Shown: positions 26,313 to 36,131 of the stretch, piece by piece
How positions within the stretch are numbered: the stretch's first letter is position 1
Layout of the letters: each line of letters starts with the position of its first letter
Source: Chitinophaga arvensicola
Lineage (GTDB): Bacteria > Bacteroidota > Bacteroidia > Chitinophagales > Chitinophagaceae
Length of the DNA: 64,000 bases
NCBI RefSeq assembly: GCF_900110835.1
Contig: NZ_FOJG01000002.1
Span: 2,012,979-2,076,978, forward strand
Direction of reading: 5' to 3'
Program-made: the position numbers and the translations under genes
Notes under the pieces: generated by a model
Database searches by the model: none
Told to the model about the DNA's origin: nothing
The model's input: only the letters and a program-made list of their open reading frames with translations

Positions 26313-29116
26313 TCCACCACCAGCCAGGTGCTGCTATTGGCAGGGATGGTGATATTTACGATTGCTTCTTTCTTTGCGTTTAGTGCAAAATGCCTTGCAG
26401 GTGCGCCCTGTATGCTGATCTTTGCGTTGTTACTCAATCCGGCATAGTATAAAGGTAATTTAATGGTCCGGGTAATGGGCTCACTAAGCGGATTAAAGAA
26501 CATGGCAAAAGCCTTTTGTTTTAATTGCGGATCAGCGTGCATAAATCCATCCCAATCTCTGCCGGTAGGACGTTGTAAGTGAATGATATCCGCATTGAGG
26601 ATCTCCCGGTATTTTTTATAGTGCGCCACCTCTTTGATCACCAATGCCCTTGTGGCTTCCGTATCATAAAGACGGTTTCCCCTGTAACAGGCCTGTATAC
26701 CAGCACCATAATTTTGCTTCATGTGCGCTTCGTACGCATCCAGATGGTCTGCGAGGGGCTCCAGTGTAGCGGCGGCGCCTCCACCATGGTATTCCACCAG
26801 CGGCACAAAAGTCCAGTTCATAGCCGGGGTTCTGGTCCAGGTACCGTCATAGTTATTTTGTCGGCCTAATACCAGTTGCTGTTCACGTGGTAAAGACCAG
26901 TTCACTTCTTTATAACCGACGGATACCTTATTGCTGCCAGATAAAAAGTAAAAATCAGGGAGGTTCAGATAGATACCTTTCTTTCTTAAAGCTTTATAAA
27001 AAACAATACTCTCTTTCCACTGATTCCATTGGGAATCACCATATCCGTGATGTCCGGGATGATCTTTTGATGCGCAGAAGTCGCCGGGATAAGGCCCGTC
27101 ATGCTCCAGCAGATCAAATCCTGTTTCAGCAAAAAACTTGTTTATTTTCTGCAGGTAGGCAATCCCCCATTTACTACCAAGACAAGGAGCATTTCCAAAT
27201 CTGGCACCTCCCGGCTTTCCTGTAGTAACGTCTATCACATCATTTTCCGCATCGATGCTACGGCTCGAAAACAAAGAGTATCCTCCTATTTCAATGCCTT
27301 TAGCGTGCGCATAAGCGGCAAGCGATCTGAATTTTTCTATGTTCCGGGCGCTGGTATCTTCCATATTCAATCCACTTCCAAAGCTCAGGATAATCATTTC
27401 ATAACCGGTGGTCTTACATTGGTCAACGGCCTGTTTAACAACCTCGGGGTTAGTAGAAGTGAGGTGTAAGAAAATAGGATTTTCCGTAGCCCAGGGCGCC
27501 AATGTGCGGTACATTTTCCTTTGACTGAGACCATTTCGCTCCCTGTCTGTTCCATCTAAAGCCAAAAAGTATGTATTGAATGTTACCATATGCTGCCCCT
27601 GTTCCAATATTTGCTCAGGGCCCTTTGCCGGCATACTTTTCACCACGCAGGGCGTCATTAGGTTATAATCTGCCTGGGAGGTGTAGGTTTTATCTGTTTG
27701 CCAGAAAATTGATTGATCAGAGCCTTCATAGGTAAAGCCGTCGAACGCATAATCGTTTTCCAGGTGAAAATCAGGCTTCAACCATTCCTGTTTTCCGGAA
27801 GGTGAATTTGATGGTTCGCTGAAGGCGATTGTTTCGGCAGTAAAATGGTTTACCTGTATCTTTTTATCACCCTGGTTATTTATTTCCAGCCATTTTGAAA
27901 TGAGTGGTATGCCGTCATAAATTTCATAGTGTACTGCCACCGAAATACCTTTAAGATCCGGATGTTCATAATAACAGGTCAGTTCCTTACCGCTGGCTTT
28001 CCACTGTGAACTTGCCAGCCATCTTTTGCTGGTCCAGGGTATTTTCTGTTTGAGTTCACTTACCTTAAACGTTTTGAATAAAAAGGAATGAGGTATAACA
28101 TTCATCTTATCCAACCAGTCCGGCAATAAATAAGCCTGATCAATCTGACCGGTCAGGCCACCTACCGGATAATTTATGCTGTCGATCATTACATCGGCTT
28201 CCGGTTTTATTGCACGCAGATATTCCTCACCAGTCACGAGGTTTCTGATGCTGGTGGTGGCCATATTTGCACCGACATAAAAAGTTCTGCTGATCAGGCC
28301 ATTGCTCAGGATTACCTGCTGATTACCTATCCGCGAAACAGCAGCTTTCTGTGCCGGCTTTTGGATTAACCAATCTGTAGCGGCGACTGATGGCTGCGCA
28401 ACTGGTAACGATAGCAGCAGGGCAGATAGCTGGCTATTAACACCATTTTCATGAGGCTTATTTTTTGACAACTGATGCTCGTCGATCAGCTCCGGTTTAA
28501 ATCCGGGTTGCATAATAACGGCAGCATTGGCCAGATCCGCGATGTCGCCGCTGATACCATTGCCACCATCTGTAACTGAAAAACGAAGTGCATCTATTCC
28601 TGAAATATCCACTTCCACATGCACCGGTTTATCTCCCTGCCTGAGGATACCTGTGGACAAGATCTGTTTGTCATCACCCAATAGCGTAAATACAATACTT
28701 CCCGGGGCAATACTTTGAACATCACGACCTACGCCGGTTAAGTTTTTCCGGTTGGTTGTTTTGTCCGTATGATAAAATGTTTTTGTACCGTCGGTTGCGG
28801 TAAGAGACTCCATACCAGCTGGTTCCAGGTTACGGTTATCTTTATCATCTACCCCGATATCGGCAACAAACCGGATACCTTTTCCCTTCAAACTGATAAT
28901 GCCGGACGCCGGTGCATGTACGCTGATACCATTTTCGTAGATCTTCTGATTCATCTTCATTTTCCTACCGGTCATAGAGGCATTTGCTACCGGGGAAAAA
29001 ATGTCCTGCCTGATGGTGCCGTTGTTTAAGCCGGAAAGGAATTGTGGCTGTTGTGCCAGCGAGAGCATGCTGCAGCCCAGCAGGGATACAGTCAAACCTG
29101 ATAGATATCTTTTCAT
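26309..29116 (-). CDS. NPCBM-domain glycoside hydrolase-like protein
   Basis: A 935-residue exported protein with a signal peptide of about 21 residues. Residues about 25-205 form an NPCBM carbohydrate-binding domain (IYENGISVHAPASGIISLKG, then RFVADIGVDD and VEVDISGIDALRF). A beta-sandwich follows (about 265-510), then a barrel-like region (TGYEMIILSFGSGLNMED, GYSLFSSRSID, FDLLEHDGPYPGDF near 680) and a C-terminal beta domain. The order recalls the melibiase superfamily, with the Asp in LLEHDGP a possible catalytic residue, but I cannot fix the family. It is coupled by ATGA to the GH36-like enzyme. Substrate inferred as an alpha-galactoside-containing glycan. Confidence 0.75.
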   Translation of the reverse strand: MKRYLSGLTVSLLGCSMLSLAQQPQFLSGLNNGTIRQDIFSPVANASMTGRKMKMNQKIYENGISVHAPASGIISLKGKGIRFVADIGVDDKDNRNLEPAGMESLTATDGTKTFYHTDKTTNRKNLTGVGRDVQSIAPGSIVFTLLGDDKQILSTGILRQGDKPVHVEVDISGIDALRFSVTDGGNGISGDIADLANAAVIMQPGFKPELIDEHQLSKNKPHENGVNSQLSALLLSLPVAQPSVAATDWLIQKPAQKAAVSRIGNQQVILSNGLISRTFYVGANMATTSIRNLVTGEEYLRAIKPEADVMIDSINYPVGGLTGQIDQAYLLPDWLDKMNVIPHSFLFKTFKVSELKQKIPWTSKRWLASSQWKASGKELTCYYEHPDLKGISVAVHYEIYDGIPLISKWLEINNQGDKKIQVNHFTAETIAFSEPSNSPSGKQEWLKPDFHLENDYAFDGFTYEGSDQSIFWQTDKTYTSQADYNLMTPCVVKSMPAKGPEQILEQGQHMVTFNTYFLALDGTDRERNGLSQRKMYRTLAPWATENPIFLHLTSTNPEVVKQAVDQCKTTGYEMIILSFGSGLNMEDTSARNIEKFRSLAAYAHAKGIEIGGYSLFSSRSIDAENDVIDVTTGKPGGARFGNAPCLGSKWGIAYLQKINKFFAETGFDLLEHDGPYPGDFCASKDHPGHHGYGDSQWNQWKESIVFYKALRKKGIYLNLPDFYFLSGSNKVSVGYKEVNWSLPREQQLVLGRQNNYDGTWTRTPAMNWTFVPLVEYHGGGAAATLEPLADHLDAYEAHMKQNYGAGIQACYRGNRLYDTEATRALVIKEVAHYKKYREILNADIIHLQRPTGRDWDGFMHADPQLKQKAFAMFFNPLSEPITRTIKLPLYYAGLSNNAKISIQGAPARHFALNAKKEAIVNITIPANSSTWLVVE

Positions 29117-29141
29117 GTGTAGTAAGTAACTTGAATAAAAT

Positions 29142-29171
29142 CAGTCAGGTCCGTTGCTCAGGACCTGACTG
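29142..29171 (-). terminator. Intercistronic hairpin between susD and glycosidase genes
   Basis: CAGTCAGGTCC and GGACCTGACTG form a perfect 11-bp stem with an 8-nt loop, 16 bp past the susD stop. On the minus strand it is followed by GATTTTATTC, a weak T-run. It is probably a partial terminator or mRNA-processing hairpin that lowers enzyme expression relative to SusCD. Confidence 0.65.
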
Positions 29172-29187
29172 GCAGTTTCATCTGCGA

Positions 29188-30915
29188 TTATTGCAGCGGA
29201 TCAAATGTTCCACCGTCCCAGCCTTTTGTTTGCTGCAGGTTGGGATTTTTCTGGAGATGATCCTGCGGGATCGCATAGAAATAATATTCGTCTTTATAAT
29301 TAATTACATTGTTGGGGTCCAGCAATTTTGGTGTTTCGCTAAAATAGCTGAAGTAATCGGTGTTCAGGTTGATCGTACCGGTGGCATATGCGGCAAAGAA
29401 ATCTCCCGCTTTACCACCAAACTTGATTAACCTGATATCCAGTCCTGTGCGTTTTTTGCCATTTAAAACGGAGGCATATAGTCTGCGTCTTCTCAGGTCC
29501 TGATCGCGTTTACCTTCAAAAGCCAGTTCCAGCCTTCTCTCTGTAAGAATAGCCGCTCTCATTTCCTCTTTCGACATATTGGCTTTCAGTCCGTAGTGAC
29601 CGTCGGTACCTGCGTCAATACCGGCCCGTTTCCGGATGGCAGTTATCATATCGTACCCTGTTTGTACATTACCTGTTTCATTAGCCGTTTCTGCATAGTT
29701 CAGCATCACCTCGGCCAGTCTTATTTCTATCCAATCGGTACCGCTATGCTCTGCATCAAATGGTTTATACCCTTCAAAAACTGTTTTCCTGGTGTAAAAG
29801 CCGGAGAAGGTTCCGCCGATGGCTTCTCCCCCGCTGAACGTCCATTGGATGCGTCCTGTTTTCCCGGAAAGCGCCCAGGCATCTCCATTATGCACTACTG
29901 TGGTAGCGAAGCGCGGATCACGGTTGAGCCAGTAAGCCTGGCTGTTGTAACCTGATCCCGGTGTAGTAACCGGCAATCCGTTTTTCATGGGGAATGCATT
30001 TACCAGTTCCAGCGATGGCTGATCCCCACCGGTGTAATTCTGTGATTCTTCCAGTGGCCGGATGCTGGCATCATGGGTTTGCGGGCGACCCGGATAACTG
30101 AATCGTGTTACCATGATTGCTTCTGTATTGCCGATACCTTCTACAAACCAGAGGTTTCTGAAATCTGGCATCAGGGCATTTCCATATTTTGTGAGTGAAT
30201 CCATTGCGGCCTTGTTCGCATTGTAGGCAGTCTGCCATCTGGATGGATCCTGGGTTGGATTAAATTGTTCGGAGGCATAGTGTAGCAGCACTCTTCCTTT
30301 AAACGCCAAAGCCGCACCGCGTGTAATTCTGCCGGCATTATCCGCATTCCAGCTGGTTGGCAATAACGCCACCGCATTGTCGAGATCCTTTACAATCTGC
30401 GCAATACACTCTGAAGTTTTATTGCGGGATACGTTCAGATTATCTTCCAGGTTCTGTGGGGTAAGAATAATGGGAACTCCTCCGTATCTGCTGACCATCT
30501 GGAAATAAAGCCAGGCGCGAAGAAAGAGGGCCTGCCCCACGAGTGTATTCTTATCGCTTTCCGTGAATGGTGCAGCGGGCACCTGTTGCAACAGGAGGTT
30601 GATGCTCCTGATATCCGCGTAAGGCCAATAGTTAATTGAATTAACGGTGAGCTGGCCAAACAGCACGTCTCCTCCTCCACTGCCCTCATCAGATACATGG
30701 TAAGTAGCATCGGGCCAGTTGGGTAATACATTCAGGTATATATTGTTCAGAAAAGCGGTACTAAGGTTGAGGTCTGTCCATACTTCACCACTGGGGATAG
30801 CTCCCAGATCAGGTTTATCCAGCACTTTTGTGCAACTCATTAATCCGGAAACTGCCATTGCGATGCCGATGGCAAAAGCAGGGATGGAATTTTTATAGCT
30901 AAAAAATCTATTCAT
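29188..30915 (-). CDS. SusD/RagB-type nutrient-binding lipoprotein
   Basis: A 575-residue SusD homologue with a lipoprotein signal (VSGLMSC near residues 23-29). The family patterns are NTLVGQALFLRAWLYFQMVSRYGGVP and a C-terminal WIEIRLAEVMLNYAETANE, followed by ERRLELAFEGKRDQDLRRRR. It is longer than the first SusD of the window, in line with a different ligand. It starts 20 bp after the SusC gene and is the surface glycan-binding partner of that transporter. Confidence 0.95.
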   Translation of the reverse strand: MNRFFSYKNSIPAFAIGIAMAVSGLMSCTKVLDKPDLGAIPSGEVWTDLNLSTAFLNNIYLNVLPNWPDATYHVSDEGSGGGDVLFGQLTVNSINYWPYADIRSINLLLQQVPAAPFTESDKNTLVGQALFLRAWLYFQMVSRYGGVPIILTPQNLEDNLNVSRNKTSECIAQIVKDLDNAVALLPTSWNADNAGRITRGAALAFKGRVLLHYASEQFNPTQDPSRWQTAYNANKAAMDSLTKYGNALMPDFRNLWFVEGIGNTEAIMVTRFSYPGRPQTHDASIRPLEESQNYTGGDQPSLELVNAFPMKNGLPVTTPGSGYNSQAYWLNRDPRFATTVVHNGDAWALSGKTGRIQWTFSGGEAIGGTFSGFYTRKTVFEGYKPFDAEHSGTDWIEIRLAEVMLNYAETANETGNVQTGYDMITAIRKRAGIDAGTDGHYGLKANMSKEEMRAAILTERRLELAFEGKRDQDLRRRRLYASVLNGKKRTGLDIRLIKFGGKAGDFFAAYATGTINLNTDYFSYFSETPKLLDPNNVINYKDEYYFYAIPQDHLQKNPNLQQTKGWDGGTFDPLQ

Positions 30916-30935
30916 AGTAAGAAGAATTGTGATTT

Positions 30936-33900
30936 TTATAAGGTAACATTTACACCAAAAGTATAATTGCGGTTCAGCGGATACGACACCAGGCTCTGGG
31001 CTTCAGGGTCATATACTTTGATGTGGTCTTTCAGGAGAAACAGGTTGGAACCATTCAAAAACAGGCGGACACTTTTAAAGGCCGATTTGTTTTTTTGCAA
31101 AGGCACAGACCATCCCAGGTTAAGATTTTTAAGCCGGATAAAAGAAGCATTATCCAGCCAGAAGGTGGATGCGCTGCCTCCTCCTCCCTCATCTACATAG
31201 ATGGGGTATTTCCCGTTTGGATTTTCCGGAGTCCAGTGATCTTTCCAGAATGTAGCACTTCCTGATTCCTGGGTAAGCCATTGCGCACTATTCAACACTT
31301 GTGCGCGCATTTTGTAGTAATTACCGGTACCCTGAATCAGGAGGTCTATGCTAAACGATTTCCAGGTAGCACCAAGATTCAGATTGTAAGTAGATGGCGG
31401 GGAAGAATATTTAGCAATAAATTCCTGGTCATTTACGTCAATTTTACCATCCGGTTTATCGGACGTAGCACCGCGTATGTCTCTGAAGTTAAGCATCCCC
31501 AGTTTTGGCACTGCACCGTTAATAGTGTAGCCTGGTGGCAGGGCGTCAATATCTGCCTGTGTACGGAGGATATCTGTGGCGATGTAGCCCATTATGCCTC
31601 CTTGTGGCCGCCCGAGTTGATTCTGATAGTCCCTGATATTCTGGGCCTGATTGATACGTACCTGTTTGTTTACAGCGTAACTGTAATTAAAGCCTGCGTT
31701 AAATGCAACATCCTTAGTGATTGACTTCCTGTAATCCACGCTTATTTCATAACCTTTGGATTCCATAGCGCCAAAATTTACAAGCGGATAGGTAGCGCCC
31801 CAGGTAGTTGGGACACTGGCGCCGATATCACCGAGGATATCATTTCTTTTAGTCATAAAGCGTGTAGCAGAAATATTTACACTGTTATTGAACAAGCTGG
31901 CATCGAAGCCGATGTCGATGGCCTGTTTTTTGGCCCATGTAATATCGGCATTAGGATATGCCCCCAGCGAAATGCCATTGGAGATATTGCCAAAGATGGC
32001 ACCTGGCACTTTCCGGTAATACTGCTCCCATTGTAAGGTGGTGTTTTGTGAACCATCTGCATTCAGATTAGGCTCTTCGCCTGTCATACCAAAGGAAGCT
32101 CTGAATTTGAAATCATTTACAAAGGAGATCTTGTCTTTAAAAAAGGGTTCGTCGCTGATGCGCCAGCCTACAGATACTGCCGGGAACAGGGCATAACGAT
32201 TACTTGGAATAAAATATCTTGATCCCTCGTATCGAAAAGATCCTTCCACGAGATATTTGCCGGCATAGTTATAGCTCAAACGACCGAATGCTGCTAAACG
32301 GCCATCATCGAACTCACTGCCGCCAACACTATAGTTCAAGGGGTCGCTGCTGGCGAGACTTAACTGATCAAGCTTCCGGGAAAGGACAAACTGGTTCCTG
32401 GCATTAAACGCATCATTGTTGGTTTCACTTTGCTCATACATCGCCGTAGCGGAAATATTATGTTTCCCGAATGATTTATCATAATTGATATAGAAATTCA
32501 ACTGGTAAAACGATCCGGCATTATAAGTTTCGTTAATCGCGTTTCCATCGTTCCGTTGCTTGGTGCGGGTAAAATCTATTTCATCTCCAACGAGATGATT
32601 GTTGTCGCCAAACCGGTTAGTGATATAGAGATTATAAGGTAAATTAAGCGTTTTACGGAAATCGTGGCGGGTATAGTTGGCGTAGGTAGCCCTGAGTTTT
32701 AGTCCATCTACCAGGGATGACAAGTTATAGTTTACATCCACCATTGCCTGGTAGTTGCTCCACTTTTTACGATTATATCCTGTATTCCCGTTGATCACTT
32801 CTCCCGGGTGCCACGCCATCAGCGTACCTACGGGATAGCTTTTACCATTGAAATCCACATAATCGGGGGCCATTTTACCCCTGGTCAGCAGGCCTTTATA
32901 TAAATCCGGCATATCATCATTATCATAGTCATACTCCCAATAAGGTTTCTGATCGTTCCTGATATCTGTGGTAAGATTCAATCCTATATTAAGATCCCTG
33001 GTAATTTTAGCATCCATCTTAGCGCGGATGTTATACTTTTGATAGTCGATATTATCAAATGAACCGGTTCCTTTATAAAAGGATCCGCTGACAAAATAAT
33101 TAATCTTGTCACTGGCGCCGGATATATTGGCGGTAGTTCGGTATTCGGTGGGGCGCTTATAGTATTTCTTCAGCAGATCAACATTATGGGTTTTCCAGTA
33201 TTCTACTTCGTCGTTCGTATAATACCTGGAATCTGAGAGATAGCCGGTAGGATTTATCTGCTTCAGAATATCGTTCTGGAACAGCGCTTCATCGTAAGCA
33301 CTCAGTGTTTTAGGCTGTATAGTGGGTTCATTGATACTGTAGCTGGAGATCACATTTATCTGGGGCGGTCCGGTGATCCCTTTTTTTGTGGTTACCACGA
33401 TAACGCCGTTGGCACCACGTACGCCATAAGCCGAGGCGGAGGCGCCGTCTTTCAGCACGGATATATTGTCCACTTCAGAAGCATCGAGGCCATCGAAGGC
33501 AAACTGATCTGAGATCACGCCATCAATCACAAATAAAGGGGGTTTGGCGGGGCCGAATCCATCGTAGGCACGTACGCGTATACTCGACGATTTACCGGGT
33601 TTTCCGCCGGACTGGGTAATAACCAGGCCGGGAACCCGTCCTGCAAGGGTTTGGGCTAATGTGGCGGCGGGGACTTCCACCACATCTTTTCCTTTCATGG
33701 TGCTTACACTCTGCAACAGATTCCGCTTGCTGCTCTTACCATAGCCCAATACCACTACTTCTCCGAGTTCGGCATTTGTTTTAAGACTGATGATCAGCGA
33801 AGACTGTTCTGCCGGTTTCAGCATAAAATTATCGATCGACCAGGTTTTATAACCAATATAAGAAACGCTGATCTGGTAAGGAGATCCCGGCACCAGGTCT

Positions 33901-34115
33901 GTAATAGCAAACTTTCCCTCGGTATTTGTTAGTGCTGATTTTTTCTTTTGTGGATCGTTTTTGGAAGTCACTGTAACAGTGGCAGATATTAATGGCGTGC
34001 CTGTTTCATCCTTCACAACGCCTGCAATCTCGGGCGTTTGTGCCTGTACCATGGCGGTACAGACCAGTATGAAAAACAAACTGAAAAACAATTTTTTTGT
34101 AATTCTTTTTTGCAT
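30936..34115 (-). CDS. SusC/RagA TonB-linked transporter without STN domain
   Basis: About 1059 residues. The long open frame up to 34187 begins with TTG; the ATG at 34115 gives the signal peptide MQKRITKKLFFSLFF and is preferred. Right after cleavage comes the carboxypeptidase-regulatory-like domain (EIAGVVKDETGTPLISATV), then the plug with VVLGYGKSSKRNLLQSV and VIDGVISDQF, then the barrel. There is no STN domain, although an ECF sigma and FecR pair lies just upstream. It imports an oligosaccharide across the outer membrane with SusD. Confidence 0.95.
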   Translation of the reverse strand: MQKRITKKLFFSLFFILVCTAMVQAQTPEIAGVVKDETGTPLISATVTVTSKNDPQKKKSALTNTEGKFAITDLVPGSPYQISVSYIGYKTWSIDNFMLKPAEQSSLIISLKTNAELGEVVVLGYGKSSKRNLLQSVSTMKGKDVVEVPAATLAQTLAGRVPGLVITQSGGKPGKSSSIRVRAYDGFGPAKPPLFVIDGVISDQFAFDGLDASEVDNISVLKDGASASAYGVRGANGVIVVTTKKGITGPPQINVISSYSINEPTIQPKTLSAYDEALFQNDILKQINPTGYLSDSRYYTNDEVEYWKTHNVDLLKKYYKRPTEYRTTANISGASDKINYFVSGSFYKGTGSFDNIDYQKYNIRAKMDAKITRDLNIGLNLTTDIRNDQKPYWEYDYDNDDMPDLYKGLLTRGKMAPDYVDFNGKSYPVGTLMAWHPGEVINGNTGYNRKKWSNYQAMVDVNYNLSSLVDGLKLRATYANYTRHDFRKTLNLPYNLYITNRFGDNNHLVGDEIDFTRTKQRNDGNAINETYNAGSFYQLNFYINYDKSFGKHNISATAMYEQSETNNDAFNARNQFVLSRKLDQLSLASSDPLNYSVGGSEFDDGRLAAFGRLSYNYAGKYLVEGSFRYEGSRYFIPSNRYALFPAVSVGWRISDEPFFKDKISFVNDFKFRASFGMTGEEPNLNADGSQNTTLQWEQYYRKVPGAIFGNISNGISLGAYPNADITWAKKQAIDIGFDASLFNNSVNISATRFMTKRNDILGDIGASVPTTWGATYPLVNFGAMESKGYEISVDYRKSITKDVAFNAGFNYSYAVNKQVRINQAQNIRDYQNQLGRPQGGIMGYIATDILRTQADIDALPPGYTINGAVPKLGMLNFRDIRGATSDKPDGKIDVNDQEFIAKYSSPPSTYNLNLGATWKSFSIDLLIQGTGNYYKMRAQVLNSAQWLTQESGSATFWKDHWTPENPNGKYPIYVDEGGGGSASTFWLDNASFIRLKNLNLGWSVPLQKNKSAFKSVRLFLNGSNLFLLKDHIKVYDPEAQSLVSYPLNRNYTFGVNVTL

Positions 34116-34197
34116 AGTGTTGAATTTATTTTGGTTTTCGGGCAATAGAAGCCCCTTCCCCCCGAATGGGGTAAATGCAAATTTCAATTGGCACTAA

Positions 34198-35217
34198 TTA
34201 TTTTTTAATCAGGAAACCGTCGTCGGTCTTGATAGCTGTTAATTTGTTCACTTCTGTTACGTCTTTCAATACCTGGTCAAGTGGAATTTGTAGGTCTATT
34301 GTTCCTGTAAAAAACATTGTTTTTATGGCTGCTTCATCGCAGTTTATCTTCACTTTATAGTGTTGTTCCAGCTTATAAAAGACATCTGGCAAAGGCGTCT
34401 GCATAAAATTGATGGATAGGGAATCCATGAGTGGAATAGCTGCCTGCTTTGCTACTACCTTCACTTCTCCGGTTGCTTTATTAAGGACCAGCGCCTCTCC
34501 TGCCGTCAGCACCTTACTAAAGGAAGGCATTGCTGTGGCCGAGGAAATGTTTTGTACCAGCACTTTCCCTGTGTGTAGCTTTACACTGATAGTACCGCCT
34601 CCTTCTATAGCTGTAATGGTAAAGGAAGTTCCCAACACGGTGGTGGAAATCCCTCCGGCATATACAATGAAGGGACGCTGCTTATCGGGTGATACATTAA
34701 AATAGGCGCTTCCTTTTAAGTAGACCTCCCTCTTCTTTTTGGCAAAATCCCTTGCATAGCTGATTTCAGCTCCGGGATGTACTTTTATTTCTGAGCTATC
34801 GGGCAATACGACTGCCACATTTTTATTACCATAGTTATAGGTAGATTTCCACTGTGCTACGTGGGCTTCTTCTTTTTGATTTTTTTCATTTTGTGCGATT
34901 TTAGGAATTGGCCGCGTTTTCATAAACAGGAAAGTACCTACAGCTATCAATACAATAATAACCGCCGCTGCTGCCGCATATCTGAGCCAGTGCAACCGCC
35001 TTACTTTGGGGAAGGTGTTTGCTGCTATCGCTGCAAAAAGTTGATCAGTCTTTTCCTGTGATAACGGTGCATCTTCCACAGCATCCCATTCTTCTTTGGT
35101 GAGCAGGTGATCGGGTAGCAGATCTACCTCGCATAAAAACGAATTTATCGCTTGTTGCTCTTCCGGCGTGCATTGGCCTTTAAAATATTTATCCAGCAGT
35201 TGATCGGTTATATTCAT
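34198..35217 (-). CDS. FecR-family anti-sigma factor
   Basis: A 339-residue single-pass protein. The N-terminus (DQLLDKYFKGQCTPEEQQAIN) is the sigma-binding part; a transmembrane helix lies near residues 77-98 (LRYAAAAAVIIVLIAVGTFLF). The periplasmic part has the FecR motif AVVLPDSSEIKVHPGAEISY and YLKGSAYFNVS and the C-terminal DUF4974 domain. It lies between the sigma gene and SusC on the same strand and should keep the sigma factor inactive until signalled. Confidence 0.95.
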   Translation of the reverse strand: MNITDQLLDKYFKGQCTPEEQQAINSFLCEVDLLPDHLLTKEEWDAVEDAPLSQEKTDQLFAAIAANTFPKVRRLHWLRYAAAAAVIIVLIAVGTFLFMKTRPIPKIAQNEKNQKEEAHVAQWKSTYNYGNKNVAVVLPDSSEIKVHPGAEISYARDFAKKKREVYLKGSAYFNVSPDKQRPFIVYAGGISTTVLGTSFTITAIEGGGTISVKLHTGKVLVQNISSATAMPSFSKVLTAGEALVLNKATGEVKVVAKQAAIPLMDSLSINFMQTPLPDVFYKLEQHYKVKINCDEAAIKTMFFTGTIDLQIPLDQVLKDVTEVNKLTAIKTDDGFLIKK

Positions 35218-35274
35218 ATCTCACCTCCTAATACGATCGTACTTAACAGATACCCGTAATCAATAAAAAAAAAT

Positions 35275-35823
35275 TTAAGAAATATGATGCGCGAGGCAAA
35301 TGACAATGGTGGCGCCCGCATAACCACCCAGTTGTTTTAATGCCAGTGAGATGTGTTTTTCCACTGTGCGGGGGGAAATCGAGAGGCGGGCTGCTATCTC
35401 CGCATAGCTGTACCCTTCTATCCTGCTCAGGATGAATACCTGTCTGCGCGTGGGCGGCAAACGGTCCAATATAGCCGAAAGTTGCTCGTTTGCTTCATAA
35501 GTGACTGGTGAAACGGCGGTATCCGGGGCATGATCCCGGTAATATGATCTCAGATTCCTTTCTTCTGTAGCTACTTTTTTAAAATGATCCAGGAGCGTTG
35601 TTTTGGCAATCCGGAACAATTGTATATCCAGGCTGATATCCGCTGTCAGTGTATGCCGGAAGCGCCAAAGTTTTATAAAGGCCAGTTGTGTCAGTTCATC
35701 TGCTAATTCAGTAGAGGCAGTTTTCTTAATATAGTAGGCGTATATTTTTTTGTGACTTAGTTTAAATACCGTTTCGAAAGCCACCGGATCATCATCTATA
35801 ATATTTTTAATATGTTCCTGCAT
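35275..35823 (-). CDS. ECF RNA polymerase sigma factor
   Basis: About 182 residues from the ATG at 35823 (MQEHIKNIIDDDPVAFETVF); the longer frame from 35925 adds a non-family N-terminus. Region 2 includes ADELTQLAFIKLWRFR and region 4 includes LPPTRRQVFILSRIEGYSYAEIAARLSISPRTVEKHI. The tail ATIVICLAHHIS is hydrophobic. It is followed by its FecR partner 57 bp downstream and should control the second SusCD locus. Confidence 0.92.
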   Translation of the reverse strand: MQEHIKNIIDDDPVAFETVFKLSHKKIYAYYIKKTASTELADELTQLAFIKLWRFRHTLTADISLDIQLFRIAKTTLLDHFKKVATEERNLRSYYRDHAPDTAVSPVTYEANEQLSAILDRLPPTRRQVFILSRIEGYSYAEIAARLSISPRTVEKHISLALKQLGGYAGATIVICLAHHIS

Positions 35824-35935
35824 CAGGTACCAGATACGCTTGTTTAGTGTTGAAAATTGGCGGGATGATGCTGTTAAAATAAGTATTTTTTTATTAACCC
35901 GAAATAAAATATGAGGCACATTCATCAGGCCAGGA

Positions 35936-36037
35936 TCAATTAAAGGACTGTCTGAATGCTAAAGGAGAAACTTTGCTTTTTGTTTTGAATAATTTACTGA
36001 AAGATGGCTTCCTGCCTCCAATTCTTTGAAATTCACA
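35936..36037 (-). pseudogene. C-terminal remnant of an AraC regulator
   Basis: The minus strand encodes PSFSKLFKTKSKVSPLAFRQ and SFN, then a stop at 35936-35938. This closely matches the last residues of the AraC protein at 16257-17180 (QSFSKLFKTKTNVSPLEFRR). Upstream, the matching helix (KELEAGSHLS) is in another frame, so the copy is frameshifted and truncated. No start or first HTH is left. Confidence 0.7.
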
Positions 36038-36131
36038 ATTATTCATTTGATAACACCAACCGGTAAACAGCGGGAGGCCATACCTTCATATCATGAAAAC
36101 CATATGCAGTCACTAGTGCAAAGGAAATCCT

